This document shows, piece after piece, positions 62,016-64,000 of a stretch of DNA of 64,000 bases. The notes under the pieces were generated by a model. The model searched no databases. It saw only the letters and a list, made by a program, of their open reading frames with translations, and was not told the DNA's origin. Positions within the stretch are counted from its first letter, which is position 1. The number at the start of each line of letters is the position of its first letter. Source of the stretch: 1162T-S-0a-05 sp050299435 (GTDB lineage Bacteria > Pseudomonadota > Gammaproteobacteria > Pseudomonadales > Cellvibrionaceae). The stretch is from positions 17,782 through 81,781 of the forward strand of contig JBNKVX010000004.1 in the NCBI GenBank assembly GCA_050299435.1, given 5' to 3'. Position numbers and translations under genes: made by a program.

Positions 62016-62654
62016 ATGCAAAATTACAAACGCGCTTTCATTCAACTGGCAATAGAGAACAAAGTTCTGCAATTCGGCGAATTCACGCTTAAATCTGGCC
62101 GCACAAGTCCCTATTTTTTTAATGCCGGGTTGTTCTATTCTGGTGCGGCACTTGCCGGAGTGGGCCGATGCTATGCGCAAGCCATCATTGAGGCAGATCT
62201 TAAGTTCGACTTTATTTTTGGCCCCGCTTACAAAGGCATCACGCTTGCGGCCGCAACCTGCATCGCTTTAGCAGATGTTCACAATATGAATACGCCATAT
62301 AGCTATAATCGTAAAGAGGCCAAAGATCACGGGGAAGGCGGCTCGATTGTAGGCGCCCCGCTTTGCGGACGCGCCGTGATTGTGGATGATGTGATTACAG
62401 CAGGCACCGCAATTCGAGAGGTGCTGGAGCTTTTCCAAAATAGCCAGGCCAAGCCTTCTGCCATCGTTGTTGGTTTGGATCGTCAGGAAAAAGGTCCGTC
62501 TGGTTCATCAGCGATTCAGGAACTCCAGCACAAAATAGGCATTCCAGTACTCAGTATCATTAACCTGGACGATATAATGGCTCACTTGGCCTCACAAGAT
62601 GAAATGGGCCTACTGGCGAAAATTAAAGAATATCGAGAAAGTTATGGTGTTTGA
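62016..62654 (+). CDS. pyrE: Orotate phosphoribosyltransferase
   Basis: PyrE makes orotidine 5'-phosphate from orotate and PRPP in pyrimidine synthesis. The 212-residue protein has FGEFTLKSGRTSPYFFNAG, the FGPAYKGI strand, and the PRPP-binding motif AVIVDDVITAGTAIRE (about residues 117-132). It overlaps the next gene by 11 bases. Confidence 0.97.
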   Translation: MQNYKRAFIQLAIENKVLQFGEFTLKSGRTSPYFFNAGLFYSGAALAGVGRCYAQAIIEADLKFDFIFGPAYKGITLAAATCIALADVHNMNTPYSYNRKEAKDHGEGGSIVGAPLCGRAVIVDDVITAGTAIREVLELFQNSQAKPSAIVVGLDRQEKGPSGSSAIQELQHKIGIPVLSIINLDDIMAHLASQDEMGLLAKIKEYRESYGV

Positions 62655-63267
62655 TTGGCGAATATTACTTACAAGAGGCTTTTTGCTTATTGGCTTAGTG
62701 TGTTTTTCACATATAAGTTTTGCTGATACCGGGGCTTTTTATCGCTATAAAAATGAACAAGGGGTGATCGTTCTCGATACAAGCATTCCGCCTCAATATT
62801 CACAAAAAGGTTACGAAGTCCTCAATCGCTCGATGAAAGTCATTGAAGTTGTCCCACCAGCGCCCACTGATGACGAGATTGCCCAGCAAGAATCCCAAAA
62901 TGAAATTCTTTTTCACTTTGAACGGCTGAAAAAGCGTTATAGCGATGTAAAGTCTATCGAATCTGCCCGCAAAAGACGCCTGGAAAATTTACAAACCAGT
63001 ATCTCCATTCTCAATGGAAATATCAGCTCTCTAAAAAACCAACTCGACATGCAGATGAACGATGCCGCCACCAAGGAACGTGAAGGCAAAAATGTGCCCG
63101 TACATTTACTGGATCAAATAAATAACACCAAAGCTGAATTAGCGGTGGCAGAAGAATTATTGGAAATTCGAAGAAAGGAAGAAAAAGATATAAACACAAA
63201 ATTTGATAGGGATATTGAGTATTTTGTTAAAGGCCAAGCACTCGCCGGAAAGAACTCGTCAAATTAA
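62644..63267 (+). CDS. Exported DUF4124-type coiled-coil protein
   Basis: A 207-residue protein with a signal peptide (about residues 1-27, ending in SFA), then the DUF4124 fold YRYKNEQGVIVLDTSIPPQY with the AYQYVDAQG-like start, and a long coiled coil (about 90-200). The function is unknown. I chose ATG 62644, inside the end of pyrE; the open frame reaches 62599. Its stop is one base from that of the convergent slmA. Confidence 0.82.
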   Translation: MVFDWRILLTRGFLLIGLVCFSHISFADTGAFYRYKNEQGVIVLDTSIPPQYSQKGYEVLNRSMKVIEVVPPAPTDDEIAQQESQNEILFHFERLKKRYSDVKSIESARKRRLENLQTSISILNGNISSLKNQLDMQMNDAATKEREGKNVPVHLLDQINNTKAELAVAEELLEIRRKEEKDINTKFDRDIEYFVKGQALAGKNSSN

Positions 63268-63268
63268 C

Positions 63269-63871
63269 TCAGGCCACTGCTTCTCGTGTGAACCCTGAAA
63301 CAAGATAGGGCCACTGCCCTTGCCACAATTCTGTGGGTGATTTTCTAAATTCACTACGTACAAACTGCGCGATTTTACCTTCAACTGCCGCCAGCATTAA
63401 ATTCGCACTGGCTGCGATTGACATACTAAAGTGAATGCCATCGCGTAATTCAGCCTCGCGTAGTATTTGTTTAAGCTGGGTTTCAATACGATCAAATAAC
63501 TGCACAACGCGCAAGCGTAATCTTTCAGTTTCCCCAGCCAGCGCATCACCTGTCAAAATACGTGTAATACCTGGATTTCTCTCAGCAAAACCCAAAATTA
63601 ATACCAGAATTTTTTCGCATTGTGTAAAAGCATCACGCTCTTCACTCTGTATCAGTGAAATTCTAGAGAAAATTGTTTCCTCAATGAATTCAATCAAACC
63701 TTCAAACATTTTTGATTTGCTGGGGAAATGACGATACAGGGCTGCCTCCGAAACACCCACTTCTCGTGCTAACGCAGCCGTGGTAATACGAGAACCTGGG
63801 CTGGCCTCCAACATGCGCGCAAGAGATTCAAGGATTTGTTGCTTTCGGGGTTTTTTATTGCTTGTTCTCAT
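63269..63871 (-). CDS. slmA: Nucleoid occlusion factor SlmA (TetR family)
   Basis: DNA-bound inhibitor of FtsZ that keeps the division septum off the nucleoid. The 200-residue protein has the TetR helix-turn-helix TTAALAREVGVSEAALYRHF (about residues 30-49) and SKSKMFEGLIEFIEETIFSR immediately after, which is specific to SlmA. The C-terminal SGFTREAVA varies. It sits next to argB and pyrE as in Pseudomonas. The 93 bases between it and argB contain no clear terminator. Confidence 0.94.
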   Translation of the reverse strand: MRTSNKKPRKQQILESLARMLEASPGSRITTAALAREVGVSEAALYRHFPSKSKMFEGLIEFIEETIFSRISLIQSEERDAFTQCEKILVLILGFAERNPGITRILTGDALAGETERLRLRVVQLFDRIETQLKQILREAELRDGIHFSMSIAASANLMLAAVEGKIAQFVRSEFRKSPTELWQGQWPYLVSGFTREAVA

Positions 63872-63964
63872 GAATTTTTATTTTCCACTGTCCCTGTTAT
63901 AGTTGCCAGCTCAAGTCAATCTTGGCACGAAGCGAGATTTGCTTCAATATACTAAACAAGAATT

Positions 63965-64000
63965 TCAAGAATGGTTTGTAATAAGCGTTCCCACTCCTCT
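63965..64000 (-). CDS. argB: Acetylglutamate kinase, last 11 codons
   Basis: At the window edge the minus strand reads RGVGTLITNHS and then a stop (63965-63967). The GVGT-L/M-I wording is the usual ArgB C-terminus, and argB lies upstream of slmA in Pseudomonas and relatives. The rest of the gene is outside the window. Confidence 0.6.
   Translation of the reverse strand, partial: RGVGTLITNHS

Noticed and set aside
63872..63964. A sigma-70 promoter for slmA with TTGACT and TATAAC
   Set aside because: The spacing is only about 12 bases, too short for a functional -35/-10 pair.
1..64000. Insertion sequences, prophage, or genomic island
   Set aside because: No transposase or integrase genes, no attachment-site repeats, and gene order is largely the ancestral Pseudomonas-like order.

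Overview
The window is about 64 kb of chromosomal DNA from a gammaproteobacterium. Gene content and order follow the Pseudomonas plan in several blocks: cco-hemN-anr, pilGHIJK-chpABC, gshB-tonB-yqgE-ruvX, pilU-pilT-yggS-proC-yggT-yggU-metX-metW-rdgB-hemW, ppk1-trxA-rho-ubiD, hemY-hemX-hemD-hemC-algR-algZ-argH and crc-pyrE-slmA-argB. Base composition looks moderate and the protein wording differs from Pseudomonas itself, so a marine or soil relative such as the Cellvibrionaceae is my best guess; this is inference, with no 16S gene to confirm it. I see no tRNA, rRNA, insertion sequence, prophage or CRISPR array.

Layout. (1) 1-9414: the end of ccoN, then ccoOQP and the assembly genes ccoGHIS, a SafE-like membrane protein, the anaerobic heme gene hemN behind a near-ideal FNR/Anr promoter, and anr. 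Together they form a low-oxygen respiration block. (2) 9415-9948: a sparsely coded stretch with one possible 69-residue gene, three tandem 15-bp repeats, several short palindromes and two hairpin terminators. (3) 9949-13344: cysQ, nudE (minus), then yrfG, hslR, hslO (plus). (4) 13341-25617: the complete type IV pilus chemosensory (Pil-Chp) operon on the minus strand, including a 2107-residue ChpA. (5) 25887-28845: gshB, an orphan tonB, yqgE, ruvX. (6) 29033-32061: an ECF sigma factor, a probable anti-sigma protein and a periplasmic repeat protein in one operon, then an orphan solute-binding-like protein. (7) 32058-42232: pilU/pilT, then the yggS to rdgB run, an outer-membrane barrel protein on the opposite strand, and hemW. 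(8) 42275-49907: an orphan hybrid kinase, ppk1, trxA, rho, ubiD. (9) 49909-59534: a large chemoreceptor with two Aer2-type heme PAS domains, then hemY-hemX-hemD-hemC-algR-algZ. (10) 59602-64000: argH, crc, pyrE, a DUF4124 protein, slmA and the last codons of argB.

Three themes link the genes. Oxygen and heme: cbb3 oxidase, Anr, hemN, hemW, hemCDXY and a chemoreceptor that probably binds heme. Twitching motility and surface behaviour: PilT/PilU, the Pil-Chp system, a TonB3-like protein and AlgZ/AlgR. Compact arrangement: six of the seven places where genes converge have no intergenic space at all. The observations I rate highest are an apparent AUU start codon for algZ with an ideal Shine-Dalgarno sequence, the tandem heme-PAS chemoreceptor beside the heme operon, the class II FNR promoter of hemN, the sigma/anti-sigma/repeat-protein operon, and the 15-bp repeat array at 9725-9769.
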